Shown: positions 1 to 8,708, counted from the first letter of the stretch. The stretch is DNA of 40,407 bases from Verrucomicrobia bacterium UBA1200 (GCA_002309765.1 DBXY01000039.1:93052-133458), one strand, 5' to 3'. A program made the numbers and translations. Notes: generated by a model not told the origin, from the sequence alone.

Positions 1-674
1 GGGAACTGGGTGATGTACTTGTCCTCGATGTTCTTGGCGCACGGCCAAGCGACGTCTTTCTGCCCTTTGCGCAGCGGGGCGCCGACCGAATGGATGCAAG
101 GAACAAACGCGCCGTCCGTGCCGAGGTGTTTAAGAACGGCCTTGCCGGTGCGGGTCATGATGTTCATGTTGACCACCACGTACGGGGAGTCGGTGATCTC
201 GATGCCGTACTTGGTGATGGGGTTGCCGATCGGGCCCATCGCGTACGGGATGACGTACATCGTGCGGCCGGCCATGGAGCCGGTGTACGCCTTGGTCATC
301 TTCTCTTTCATCACCACCGGATCCATCCAGTGGTTGGTGGGACCGGCTTCGATCTCGGTCTTGGAGCAAATAAAGGTGCGGCCCTCAACGCGGGCGACGT
401 CAGACTCGTGCGAACGCGCCAGATAGCAGCCGGGGCGCAGCTTCTGGTTCAGTTTCACGAACTGGCCGTTTTTGACCATCATTTCGCAGATGTCTTTGTG
501 CTGTTTCTTTGAGCCGTCAACCCAAACGATGTTGGCCGGTTTGCAGGTGGTGTACCAACGCTTTACCCAATCAATCACCTTCGCGTTCTGGGAGGGACAC
601 TCCACTCCGCCAATCTTGACGACTTTCGCAGTTTTCGGCGCCTTAACCGCAGCGCTTTTTACTTTCTTCTGCAT
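1..674 (-). CDS. pckG: Phosphoenolpyruvate carboxykinase (GTP), N-terminal part, runs off the window
   Basis: The reverse strand is open from an ATG at 674 to base 1, giving about 224 residues with no stop, so the gene continues outside the window. The protein contains landmarks of GTP-type PEPCK: KPANIVWVDGS near the start, then CYLARSHESDVARVEGRTF, AGPTNHW and GRTMYVIPYAMGPIG followed by ITKYGIEITDSPYVVVNM. The ATP-type enzyme lacks these. PEPCK converts oxaloacetate and GTP to PEP, CO2 and GDP in the cytoplasm. It can also run anaplerotically in fermenters. The N-terminus has a short lysine/alanine-rich extension (MQKKVKSAAVKAPKTAK). A GGAG sequence lies just upstream of the ATG. The catalytic C-terminal half is not visible, so activity cannot be judged, but the family call is firm. 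Confidence 0.95.
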   Translation of the reverse strand, partial: MQKKVKSAAVKAPKTAKVVKIGGVECPSQNAKVIDWVKRWYTTCKPANIVWVDGSKKQHKDICEMMVKNGQFVKLNQKLRPGCYLARSHESDVARVEGRTFICSKTEIEAGPTNHWMDPVVMKEKMTKAYTGSMAGRTMYVIPYAMGPIGNPITKYGIEITDSPYVVVNMNIMTRTGKAVLKHLGTDGAFVPCIHSVGAPLRKGQKDVAWPCAKNIEDKYITQF

Positions 675-761
675 AACAGCTTTTCTCCATAGATGGTAGG
701 TTCTCATTCCCGTTAGCCCTAACCGTTGCCACGGGGCAACACGGGCAGGAATTAACTTAAT

Positions 762-790
762 AAGATAGCAAATTCCGTGATGAAACTCAA
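762..790 (-). promoter_or_regulatory. Predicted sigma70-type promoter for the PEPCK gene
   Basis: On the minus strand a TTGAGT box (785-790) and a TATCTT box (762-767) are separated by exactly 17 bases. The start point would be near 755, leaving a leader of about 80 bases before the ATG at 674. That leader holds two short inverted repeats: GTTGCC/GGCAAC at 725-740 and GTTAG/CTAAC at 712-723. Their role is unknown. Confidence 0.5.
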
Positions 791-824
791 GCGCAATTAC
801 GGGGTAGAAGATTTTTTTTATGCC

Positions 825-854
825 TTGCATTTGCGGCGCATATAATGGTAAAAT
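825..854 (+). promoter_or_regulatory. Candidate promoter for the 917-8609 gene run
   Basis: TTGCAT (825-830) and TAAAAT (849-854) are 18 bases apart on the plus strand, upstream of the first gene. A perfect TATAAT also occurs at 841-846 but has no convincing -35 box at the right distance. This AT-rich stretch between divergent genes is the only obvious place for the operon promoter. The exact boxes are uncertain. Confidence 0.35.
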
Positions 855-916
855 TTATACTCATAAGTCGTGTCCGTTCGGGCAATTGGGTAGAGATTGG
901 GTAAAGGAAAATGCGT

Positions 917-3637
917 ATGAGCACAAAAACTTCATTGATGATACTGTTTGCAGTTATTTCACTAGGGGTGGCCATTGCGGATGAAATGGATTATGTGACC
1001 CTAACCGAAGGCGATGTCAAAGGGAAAAACTCTTTTGTGAACGCTTTGAACTGGTCGGACGGCTTGGCGCCTCACGATGACGCTGATTACTTGGTGGCGC
1101 TGGGCGGCGAGACCGATTCCGGTGGCGGGTTGCGAACCCCGGCCAACAGTTCCACTTCCGTCACCTTTGGCGGAAGATCGCTGACCATCGGTATCGCCGG
1201 CGGGGCGAAGGGGATGCTTATGCAAAAGGCCGGGAATACCGCCGCCACCATTTATCCGGACTTGCGGTTGGTTAATGGCGACTACAGCCAAGGGACGGAG
1301 CATAATTCCAAATCCTCGATTTTGCTCGGAAACTGGACCGTGCTTTCCGGTATGGATAATCCGTTTTCTCTAATCGGTTCCAACGACCGGTATTTTTATC
1401 TGGCGGCCTCGTTGCTGGGCGGTGAAAACGCGGCGTTATGCGTAAGGCACTCAGTAAACGAGACGAAAGGATTTTTCACGGTTTCGCTTTATGGTACCAA
1501 CACCGCGTACAACGGTAAAATCGTGGTTGAGGATCCCGGGGTGTTCCTGCAAGTGTTGGGCGATAATTGTCCGCTTGGCGCCCCGGATTCGCTCAGCAAC
1601 TCCAGCGCGGTGGTGCTGCGCAACCAAGGCGGCATCCGCTCGGAAACGCTGGACGTTCCCGAAATTGACCCGAACAAAATTTTCTGGGTTGAACAGTCGG
1701 GCGGACGCCTGTTCACCGATAGCGGGAATACTGGCGCGTTGGCGGTCAGTTTTGCCGGAGACGGAGAACTGGAAAAGGTCGGCTTAGGACGGATGGTGCT
1801 GGGCGGTTCGCTGGCCAATGCAGGTTTAAGGGTCTCCTCCGGACAGTTGGAGCTTTCCGATACGTTGTCGGTTGGAGCAGGATATCCGATTACCGTGGGA
1901 CGTGTGGCGGGCACGGAAAATTCCAATGCCATTGCCGACCGAGGCGTTCTGACTGGTTCGGAAACGGTTTTGCAAAGAGCTGCGGTGACCGTTGTCGAGG
2001 GAGGACTGGTGGTTGCCGATTCGATCGGCTCAACGCTGGCCCTGCACAGCGTTGACTTTACCGGCGGCGGCGTGATGGCGTTGATCGACCCCGCCACCGG
2101 CGATTCTTCTTTGGTCGAATTGGATGAAGAGTGCGCCGTGCAATGGCCGCTGGCGCTTTCGCTGTCGGAAAATTTCCCCGGTTCCACCGGCCCGGACAGT
2201 TACACCGTGGTTAAAATCCCCGTCACATTAAAAACGGTTACGGCGGATGATTTCGTCAACACCACGCCGGGAAGCGAATCCGGCTTTCCCAAGACAGAGA
2301 TAACGGTCGAGACGCGCGATGACGGTTTCCAGTACGTGTCGATCCATCGCACGGTATCGGTAATCGAGATGGTGAAGTTCGGCGATACAAATTATTATTT
2401 TGCCACCGCTTCGGTATGGAGCGACAACCAACCTGCGCATTCCGACGCGGATTATTTGGTGAATGCGGCGTCCGGAGCCAAAGCGTTGCGCACCGGCGAC
2501 GCAAATCTCCAGACCGTGTTCTTCCCCGGAACGTCGCTGACCTGCGTCGGCAACAGCGCCGGGGCGGCGAGCCTGATTGTTAAATCCGAAACGCTCACTA
2601 TAGACGATCTTCGGATGTATGATTACACGAAAATCGGTATTGCCGGCTATAAAAATTCCACTGATTGCACGCAGAACATTCTCGGTCATATTAAGGTTTT
2701 CGCGACCAGCCAGGGACCGTTGCAAATCACCAACGAGAAGAACCGCACTTTGGGATTGTATGCCGACCTTGAAGGCGGTGCTGACGCGCGGATCTCGATA
2801 TATCCTTCCAATAGCGATAATGGCATCCGTCACCACGATTTTTACGGCAACAACACTAACTATTTTGGCGCTATCGCTTTAAACCAGCGCGGCAAGGGAA
2901 CGCCCAGTCTGACTAAGTATCAGGAAATCTCTATCGCCAACGAAACCAACTTGGGCGGCAACCCTCCGACTTACAATTACGAGTGCTTGCGGTTGTCGTA
3001 TTACAGTCGGCTGGTGGCCCGCGAATCGCTGGTAATTGACGATCCCAACCGCGGCATCATGTTTGAGGGAGCGTCGCAACTGGCGGTCGGGGAAAATGAC
3101 ACTTTGACCATTTTGTCGCCGCTGAACTTTTTCGGCAAGGTCTATAAACAAGGGCTTGGTTTACTGGCCTTGGGTGCGCCGATACATTTCGGTGAGACCG
3201 GCGAGAGCGAAACGCCGTCGGGCGATGACAATCTGCTATTGGTCACCGAAGGCAGTCTTCAGGCGTTGACCGGTAGCGCGTTGTCCGGTTTGTCGGTGGA
3301 TTTTGACTGGAACACCAAATTGGTCATCGCGCCGGAATCCGGTGACGCGCTGTTGCGGGAAAAGGGCGTGGTTAATTTGGCGGACACTCCGTTCAGCTGG
3401 CCGGAAGAAGGTAAACTCAATGTTAAGCTTGATTACGAAACGACCCGGCGCGGCAATTATGACGTTCCGCTTTTAACGGTTACCGCCACTGCCGCGGAAA
3501 CGCTGCGCGGGAATATCGAGTTGGAAGCATTCCGCCGCAATTTTGCGATTGAATTGATGGATCGGGAAACCGATGACGGTGTGTTGTTCTATGCGCATTA
3601 CACGGACAACACCGCCACCATGTTATTCATCCATTAA
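917..3637 (+). CDS. Secreted protein with two homologous halves, each with an autotransporter-type beta-strand repeat
   Basis: A 906-residue exported protein of unknown function. ATG at 917 is preferred over ATG at 911 because AAGGA (904-908) lies 8 bases before 917 but only 2 before 911. The N-terminus is a signal peptide (a basic start, then LMILFAVISLGVAIA). The protein is an internal duplication: a segment around residues 40-60 (NWSDGLAPHDDADYLV) reappears about 455 residues later (VWSDNQPAHSDADYLV). Each half carries a segment like the autotransporter-associated beta-strand repeat: GELEKVGLGRMVLGG, and later VYKQGLGLLALG. No autotransporter barrel, PEP-CTERM or Por-type tail is seen at the C-terminus, which ends plainly in a beta-rich region. 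Such proteins are abundant in Lentisphaerota and Verrucomicrobiota and are presumed to be surface or extracellular beta-helix or beta-sandwich proteins. It heads a five-gene run with a kinase and an aldolase, so glycan binding is a reasonable guess but is unproven. Confidence 0.8.
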   Translation: MSTKTSLMILFAVISLGVAIADEMDYVTLTEGDVKGKNSFVNALNWSDGLAPHDDADYLVALGGETDSGGGLRTPANSSTSVTFGGRSLTIGIAGGAKGMLMQKAGNTAATIYPDLRLVNGDYSQGTEHNSKSSILLGNWTVLSGMDNPFSLIGSNDRYFYLAASLLGGENAALCVRHSVNETKGFFTVSLYGTNTAYNGKIVVEDPGVFLQVLGDNCPLGAPDSLSNSSAVVLRNQGGIRSETLDVPEIDPNKIFWVEQSGGRLFTDSGNTGALAVSFAGDGELEKVGLGRMVLGGSLANAGLRVSSGQLELSDTLSVGAGYPITVGRVAGTENSNAIADRGVLTGSETVLQRAAVTVVEGGLVVADSIGSTLALHSVDFTGGGVMALIDPATGDSSLVELDEECAVQWPLALSLSENFPGSTGPDSYTVVKIPVTLKTVTADDFVNTTPGSESGFPKTEITVETRDDGFQYVSIHRTVSVIEMVKFGDTNYYFATASVWSDNQPAHSDADYLVNAASGAKALRTGDANLQTVFFPGTSLTCVGNSAGAASLIVKSETLTIDDLRMYDYTKIGIAGYKNSTDCTQNILGHIKVFATSQGPLQITNEKNRTLGLYADLEGGADARISIYPSNSDNGIRHHDFYGNNTNYFGAIALNQRGKGTPSLTKYQEISIANETNLGGNPPTYNYECLRLSYYSRLVARESLVIDDPNRGIMFEGASQLAVGENDTLTILSPLNFFGKVYKQGLGLLALGAPIHFGETGESETPSGDDNLLLVTEGSLQALTGSALSGLSVDFDWNTKLVIAPESGDALLREKGVVNLADTPFSWPEEGKLNVKLDYETTRRGNYDVPLLTVTATAAETLRGNIELEAFRRNFAIELMDRETDDGVLFYAHYTDNTATMLFIH

Positions 3638-3654
3638 AACACCTCAAGGAGACA

Positions 3655-4851
3655 ATGATGAACGGATTCATTTATCGAAACCCGGTTAAGGTTGTGTTTG
3701 GCAACGGCGTTTTGGCGCAGGCGGGAACGGAGGCGGCTATGCTCGGCAAACGCGCGCTGGTTGTTTCCTATACTGACGGAAGCGTTGCCGGCACATTGGC
3801 AAAACTCAGAGAGCTGCTGGACGCGTCGGGGGTCGTGAGTGAAGAGTTCCTTGAGGTAACGCCGAATCCGCCGATTGAGATGGTAGCGCGCGGCGTTGAA
3901 AAGGCTAAAACGTTTGGCGCCGATTTGGTGATCGGCGTTGGCGGCGGAAGCGCGATGGACGCGGCGAAAGCCATTGCCGCCGGGGTTCTGTACACCCACG
4001 GCGATCTTTGGAATATGGTTTACGCCAGTCACTCGAATGTAACGGCGCAACCGCCCGAAGCCGCGCTGCCGCTTCTGCTCATTCCCACGCTACCCGCCAC
4101 CGGCAGCGAGATGAATATGTGCAGCGTGGTCAGCTCCACAACCCGCGGCCAGAAGAGTTACATCTGGGCGGATTGCCTTTTTGCGAAAACCGCGATTCTC
4201 GACCCGGAGTTGACCTACACGCTTCCGCCGTTCCAGACGGCTTGCGGCGCAATCGACGCAATAAGCCACGTATTGGAAATCTACATCAACGGTCAGGACA
4301 AGTGCGACCTTCTCCACACCTGGCAGTTGGGCGTAATGCGTACTATCGTGGATAATCTTCCGATTGTCCTCAAAGACCCGACGAATGCCGATGCCCGCGC
4401 CGAACTGATGTGGTGCGCAACCTGTTGCATCAACGGATGGGCGTCTCCCGGCGACGCCTGGACTCCCATCCATCAGATCGGCCATGTTTTAACCTCGCGC
4501 CACGGTATCAACCACGGCTCGTCGATCGCGATTATGATGCCCCCGTGGATGAGTCATTTCAAAGCACTCAAGCCGGCGCGTTATGCCGCGTTTGCCCGTC
4601 AGGTAATGGGAATCGACCCGCCAGGAATGACCGATCTTGAAGTTGCCACCGCCGGCATTGAGGCGTTTCGCGCATTCATCAAAGAGTGCGGCGTTCCGAC
4701 CACGCTATCCGAAAAAGGCGTGACGGCGGCGGATATTCCCGGCATCGTTGAAGGAGTGAAGACCGTCAGCTTCAATGCGGACGGAGTGCTCTCCTGTAAC
4801 CCGCCGGTCACGGCCGAAGAGATTACGGAAATCCTTACTGCGGCGTTGTAA
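3655..4851 (+). CDS. Iron-containing alcohol dehydrogenase (butanol dehydrogenase/YqhD-like)
   Basis: A 398-residue group III alcohol dehydrogenase that interconverts an aldehyde and an alcohol with NAD(P)H in the cytoplasm. The nucleotide-binding GGGSAMDAAKAIA lies at about residues 96-108. The four metal ligands of the family are all present: D201 and H205 (AIDAISHVLE), H273 (TPIHQIGH) and H287 (GINHGSS). Length and spacing match YqhD/butanol dehydrogenases. AAGGAG at 3646-3651 fits either of the tandem ATGs (3655, 3658). It sits 17 bases after the secreted repeat protein and 15 before the DeoC-like aldolase. By analogy with FucO in fucose and rhamnose breakdown, it may reduce an aldehyde released by that aldolase. 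The true substrate is unknown. Confidence 0.92.
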   Translation: MMNGFIYRNPVKVVFGNGVLAQAGTEAAMLGKRALVVSYTDGSVAGTLAKLRELLDASGVVSEEFLEVTPNPPIEMVARGVEKAKTFGADLVIGVGGGSAMDAAKAIAAGVLYTHGDLWNMVYASHSNVTAQPPEAALPLLLIPTLPATGSEMNMCSVVSSTTRGQKSYIWADCLFAKTAILDPELTYTLPPFQTACGAIDAISHVLEIYINGQDKCDLLHTWQLGVMRTIVDNLPIVLKDPTNADARAELMWCATCCINGWASPGDAWTPIHQIGHVLTSRHGINHGSSIAIMMPPWMSHFKALKPARYAAFARQVMGIDPPGMTDLEVATAGIEAFRAFIKECGVPTTLSEKGVTAADIPGIVEGVKTVSFNADGVLSCNPPVTAEEITEILTAAL

Positions 4852-4866
4852 AACCAAGGCATTCCA

Positions 4867-5541
4867 ATGACTTCAAAAGAAATTGCAGGCATGATGGACA
4901 TTAGCGCCGTTCAGGCGCAGTCCACCATAGAAGACATACGGGACGTATGTTCGCTGGCCAAAGAGTTTGGCGTGGCCGCGGTGTTTTGTCTTCCGGCGCA
5001 TGTGCCGTATATGCGGGAGTGCCTTGGGTGCGGTTCTGGCGTCAAGCTGGCTTCGGTCAGTGGATTCCCGGGCGGCGCCGAGACTACCCGCATCAAGGTA
5101 GAGACCGCGAAAGAACTGGTTGGCTTCGGTTGTGACGAGGTGGATATGGTTAACAACCTCGCGTGGCTTAAAGCCCGGTACAAGTCGAGTTATGTCGGCG
5201 ATGTGCGTTCCGTGGTGGAGGCAGCCGCCGGGCGCCCGGTCAAGGTGATTCTTGAGTGCCACTGGTTAACCGACGAAGAGATCGCCCGCGCCTGCGAATG
5301 GTGCGTCGAGGCAGGGGCAAGCTGGGTGAAGACCGGAACCGGCTGGGCGCCGACCGGCGCAACGGTGGAACGTTGCGAATTGATGAAGAAAACGGTTGTA
5401 GACCGTTGCGGCGTGAAAGCCGCGGGCGGGGTGCGTACCCTAGAGACGCTGCTCGCCATGTACGCGGTGGGAGTTCGACGTTTCGGCATCGGGGTTAAAA
5501 CGGCGAGAAACATTCTTGACGAGGCATCGATACAATCATGA
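4867..5541 (+). CDS. DeoC-family class I aldolase with altered phosphate-binding loop
   Basis: A 224-residue TIM-barrel aldolase of the deoxyribose-phosphate aldolase family. The Schiff-base lysine is K155 in VKTGTGW (K167 of E. coli DeoC). The second catalytic lysine is K184 in VKAAGGVRT (K201). The acid is D93 in DEVDMVNN (D102). GFPGG (66-70) and VILECHWLTD match the usual strands. The oddity is near the C-terminus: E. coli DeoC has RFGASS, with two serines holding the substrate phosphate, whereas this protein has RFGIGVK (205-211), so both serines are lost. The protein is also shorter than E. coli DeoC (259 residues). It lies between an iron alcohol dehydrogenase and an FGGY kinase, and its stop overlaps the kinase ATG by 4 bases, so translation is probably coupled. 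I infer an aldolase for a sugar phosphate other than deoxyribose 5-phosphate. The family call is firm; the substrate is open. Confidence 0.88.
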   Translation: MTSKEIAGMMDISAVQAQSTIEDIRDVCSLAKEFGVAAVFCLPAHVPYMRECLGCGSGVKLASVSGFPGGAETTRIKVETAKELVGFGCDEVDMVNNLAWLKARYKSSYVGDVRSVVEAAAGRPVKVILECHWLTDEEIARACEWCVEAGASWVKTGTGWAPTGATVERCELMKKTVVDRCGVKAAGGVRTLETLLAMYAVGVRRFGIGVKTARNILDEASIQS

Positions 5542-7022
5542 GCTGCGTGTTAGCCTACGATTTCGGGACCGGCGGCATCAAGGCTTCTCTCTTTGATGCC
5601 CAAGGTAAGGTTTTGGCAAGCGGTTTTGACGCTTATGACACGTTCTATCCCGCCTCCGGGATGCATGAGCAGGCCCCGGCGGATTGGTGGCGCGCGACCG
5701 TGGAGTCGACGCGGCGGCTGGCTGCCGAGGCCGGCGCGGAAATAATGTCCGGAATTCGCGCCATCGGCATTTCCGGACATTCGCTGGGCGTGGTTCCGCT
5801 TGATGCGGAAGGGCGGTTGTTGCGCGACCGGGTGCCGATCTGGAGCGATTCGCGGGCTGACGCCGAGGCGTGCGAATTCTTCGGCGGCATATCCGAAACC
5901 CGTTGGTATGAGACTACTGGCTGCGGTTTTCCGCCGGGATTGTACAGCGTCTTCAAGCTAATGTGGTTCCGGTCGCATGAGCCCGAATGGTTCAACCGGA
6001 CGGATGTGGTTCTGGGAACCAAGGACTATATCAATTACCGTCTTACCGGGGTCAAGGCGACCGACAACTCCTACGCTTCGGGATCCGGGGTTTATTCGCT
6101 GTCCGACCGGTCTTACAATCAAGAGTTCATTGCCGCCAGCGGGTTGCCGTCGTCCATCTTCCCGGTTATTCTTCCCTCCACACGGGTGTTGGGAACACTC
6201 ACTCCGGAAGCGGCTAAAGAATTGGGGTTGCCGCAGTCGGTGCAGGTGGTGGCCGGCGGCGTGGACAACAGCTGCATGGCGCTTGGGGCTGGGGCGTATC
6301 GCGAGGGGCGCGCCTACAACTCGCTCGGTTCTTCAAGTTGGATCGCGGTGTCGAGCGCGAAACCGGTGATTGACGTCGCCACCCGGCCATACGTCTTTGA
6401 CCATGTGGTTCCGGGGCAGTACGCAAGCGCGCTTGCCATTTTCTCGGCCGGAACGAGCCATACCTGGTTGCGCGATGTTTTGGGCATCGGTTATGCGGAG
6501 ATGGACGAATTGGCATCGGCGGCGGGAATAGGGGCGCACGGATTGTTCTTCAATCCGTCGCTGGCGGGCGGCAGTTCGCTGGACGCCACACCGCAATTGC
6601 GCGGCGCGTTCGCGAATATTGATTTGCGGCACACCCGCGGCGATTTGGTACGCGCCGTGATGGAAGGCGTGGCGTTCGGGTTGCGCGGGGCGCTTGACGC
6701 GCTGCGCGCCTTAGTGCCGGTGGCTGAGCCGCTTACGTTGGTTGGCGGCGGGGCGAAGGCAAAGTTGTGGCGTCAGATATATGCCGACGTTTACGGATTG
6801 CGGGTGGTGAGAACGGAGATCGGACAGCAGGCGGCGGCGTTTGGCGCAGCGGCTTTGGCCGGAGTGGGCAGCGGATTGTGGCCCGATTTCGGAATCATCG
6901 ACCGGGTTACCAGGGTGGTTGACGAGCAATCTCCTGATCCCGCCGCGCAAGCGGAATACAACCGGCTTTATGCCCGTTACCGTTCCTTGACGAACCATCT
7001 TTCGTCTTGGGCGATGGAGTAG
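5538..7022 (+). CDS. FGGY-family sugar kinase (xylulokinase-like)
   Basis: A 494-residue cytoplasmic kinase that phosphorylates a sugar or polyol with ATP. The N-terminal phosphate loop is YDFGTGGIKASLFD (residues 7-20). GISGHSLGVVPLD and PIWSDSRADAEAC follow, typical of FGGY kinases. The catalytic base is probably D243 in GGVDNSCMALGAG. The C-terminal ATP-binding segment is LVGGGAKAKLWRQIYADVYG. Length fits xylulokinase and its relatives. The ATG overlaps the aldolase stop as ATGA. The order aldehyde reductase, aldolase, kinase recalls the fucose and rhamnose catabolic sets, but here the aldolase is DeoC-type. The substrate cannot be read from sequence; a ketose such as xylulose, fuculose, rhamnulose or apulose is possible. 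Confidence 0.92.
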   Translation: MSCVLAYDFGTGGIKASLFDAQGKVLASGFDAYDTFYPASGMHEQAPADWWRATVESTRRLAAEAGAEIMSGIRAIGISGHSLGVVPLDAEGRLLRDRVPIWSDSRADAEACEFFGGISETRWYETTGCGFPPGLYSVFKLMWFRSHEPEWFNRTDVVLGTKDYINYRLTGVKATDNSYASGSGVYSLSDRSYNQEFIAASGLPSSIFPVILPSTRVLGTLTPEAAKELGLPQSVQVVAGGVDNSCMALGAGAYREGRAYNSLGSSSWIAVSSAKPVIDVATRPYVFDHVVPGQYASALAIFSAGTSHTWLRDVLGIGYAEMDELASAAGIGAHGLFFNPSLAGGSSLDATPQLRGAFANIDLRHTRGDLVRAVMEGVAFGLRGALDALRALVPVAEPLTLVGGGAKAKLWRQIYADVYGLRVVRTEIGQQAAAFGAAALAGVGSGLWPDFGIIDRVTRVVDEQSPDPAAQAEYNRLYARYRSLTNHLSSWAME

Positions 7023-7028
7023 GGGATT

Positions 7029-8609
7029 ATGAGACTTGGGACCACTGTACTTAACGGTAAACTTGCCGGGCTTGCGGCTTTGGCGGTATCGGTTACCCTT
7101 CGTGCGGCAAGCATTTATGACGCGGGATTGTATTCGCAGGTTCTTTTGGAAGATGTCTCGGACGCGAACCGTGCCACCTACGTTGCCGATGCCAAGGCGG
7201 CTGGCGTCGATGCGGTTTTGCTGTCCGTGGTGGATTTCTTTGTGGAAGCCGATCAGCGTAAGGCCACGCTTGACCATCTGGCCGCTGAGATCAAAAACTT
7301 TGAGGCGGCCGGATTCGCGGTGGGCGTTTGGATTAACGGGTTTGGCTATGGCAATGATCGCCCGTTCTTCAAGGATAGCGTAAAGATTACCTCTCTTGAA
7401 GGGAAAGCGAGAGGGGGCGCGGTGTGTCCGCTCGATCCGAAATTGCGTCAGGCACTCGCGGACAACGTTCGCGATATCGCCCGGGCGGGCGCGAAGTTCA
7501 TTCTGATGGACGATGACTACATTCAGTCTGCCCGTGGGCTCATCGGATGTTCGTGCCCGCGCCATCTCGCTCGCGTGGCGGCAAAATGCGGTCGGCAGAC
7601 TGTTACGCGCGAAGAAGTGAAAGCGGCGTTTACCGGCGGACCGAATGCCGTGCGCACTGCGTATTTAGACGTGGGTGGCGAGGTGGCGATGGAGTTGGCG
7701 CGCGAGCTGCGCCGTACAGTTGATAAAGTGAATCCCGACGTCGGCATGGGCCTTTGCGCCAGCTACACGCACTGGGACGTTGAGGGGTGCGACCTGATTG
7801 AACTCGTTGCCGCGTTCGCCGGGAGCGGGCGCAAGGTGTTGCGTATAAGCGGTGCGCCGTACTGGCCGAACGCGAAACTGCCCGACACGGGGCTTGCGGA
7901 CATCATTGAGTTTGTGCGGATGCAGTCGGCTTGGACGCGGGGTAAAAACATGACGGTTTTCGACGAGAACGACCCCTATCCGCGCAAGGTCGCGCAGGTT
8001 CCGCCATGGCGGTGCGAGCTGTACGACAAGGCAATCATTGCCGATGGCCATCTTGCCCGCCACAAGTATATGCTCTGCTACGGTCCTGATCGTGCAGAAC
8101 CGGGTTACTTGAATGCGCACCTTGAGAATATGCCGGACGACGCGGTGTTGCGGCGGATCTTCGCGGGCACGGAACCGTATGGCGTGAAGGTGGAATGTCC
8201 GCAGCACCGTCTGCGCACGGCAACGTTGCCGACGCCGTTCGCGGGCGAGGCGCAGATCGCGGCCATTTATTCGCAACCTACTGCGGCGTTCGATCTTCGT
8301 CGCAAAGGAATCCCGACCCGGTTCGATGGTCCGTTGGCATCGGACGAGCCGCTAGCGGTGACCGTTCGCGCGATGCCGGATGTGTATCAGATTGTACATT
8401 GTGACCGCGCAAAAGGCGAATATGCGGTATTGCTTGAGAACATGGGCAACGTTGCAGTGGATGTAAAGGTCTCCGTGACGGGCGAGGTTCGCGTAATCGA
8501 AACTCTACGCGGCAATTTTTCAGTCGGTCCAGACGGACTTTCGCTTGCCCAGTTACCTCCGCATTCATACGCAGCCGTAAGGTTCGCCTCGAACAAGCAA
8601 ACCCCTTAA
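7029..8609 (+). CDS. Secreted glycoside-hydrolase-like TIM-barrel protein
   Basis: A 526-residue protein with an N-terminal hydrophobic segment (LAGLAALAVSVTLRAA) that looks like a signal peptide, so it is probably periplasmic or secreted. The body resembles the (beta/alpha)8 fold of putative glycosidases of the GHL/GH42-like type: GVDAVLLSVVDFF, GFAVGVWINGFGYGN, ILMDDDYIQ with D161-D163 at a strand end, and MTVFDENDPYPR with E313. These acidic residues are candidate catalytic residues, but I cannot name a CAZy family. The C-terminal 100 or so residues look like a beta-sandwich (YAVLLENMGNVAVDVKV). GGAG at 7016-7019 serves the ATG. It starts 6 bases after the kinase and closes the operon, so it may release the sugar used by the kinase and aldolase. 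No terminator is evident downstream. Confidence 0.7.
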   Translation: MRLGTTVLNGKLAGLAALAVSVTLRAASIYDAGLYSQVLLEDVSDANRATYVADAKAAGVDAVLLSVVDFFVEADQRKATLDHLAAEIKNFEAAGFAVGVWINGFGYGNDRPFFKDSVKITSLEGKARGGAVCPLDPKLRQALADNVRDIARAGAKFILMDDDYIQSARGLIGCSCPRHLARVAAKCGRQTVTREEVKAAFTGGPNAVRTAYLDVGGEVAMELARELRRTVDKVNPDVGMGLCASYTHWDVEGCDLIELVAAFAGSGRKVLRISGAPYWPNAKLPDTGLADIIEFVRMQSAWTRGKNMTVFDENDPYPRKVAQVPPWRCELYDKAIIADGHLARHKYMLCYGPDRAEPGYLNAHLENMPDDAVLRRIFAGTEPYGVKVECPQHRLRTATLPTPFAGEAQIAAIYSQPTAAFDLRRKGIPTRFDGPLASDEPLAVTVRAMPDVYQIVHCDRAKGEYAVLLENMGNVAVDVKVSVTGEVRVIETLRGNFSVGPDGLSLAQLPPHSYAAVRFASNKQTP

Positions 8610-8681
8610 ATTCTCCCCACTCGTCACTCAAACCCCCCTTGATATCTCGCGTTAAGTTCGCTAAGTTTGTCAATATGGATA

Positions 8682-8708
8682 ACTTTGCGTACGTTGCGGA
8701 CTTTGCGC
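8682..8708. repeat. Three imperfect 9-base units (ACTTTGCGT type)
   Basis: In the 283-base gap between convergent genes, ACTTTGCGT, ACGTTGCGG and ACTTTGCGC stand head to tail. A matching triplet lies at 40104-40130. From memory, this kind of 'ctttgcgt' run is scattered through intergenic DNA of many environmental bacteria; its function is unknown. No open frame with coding character crosses it. Confidence 0.6.
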
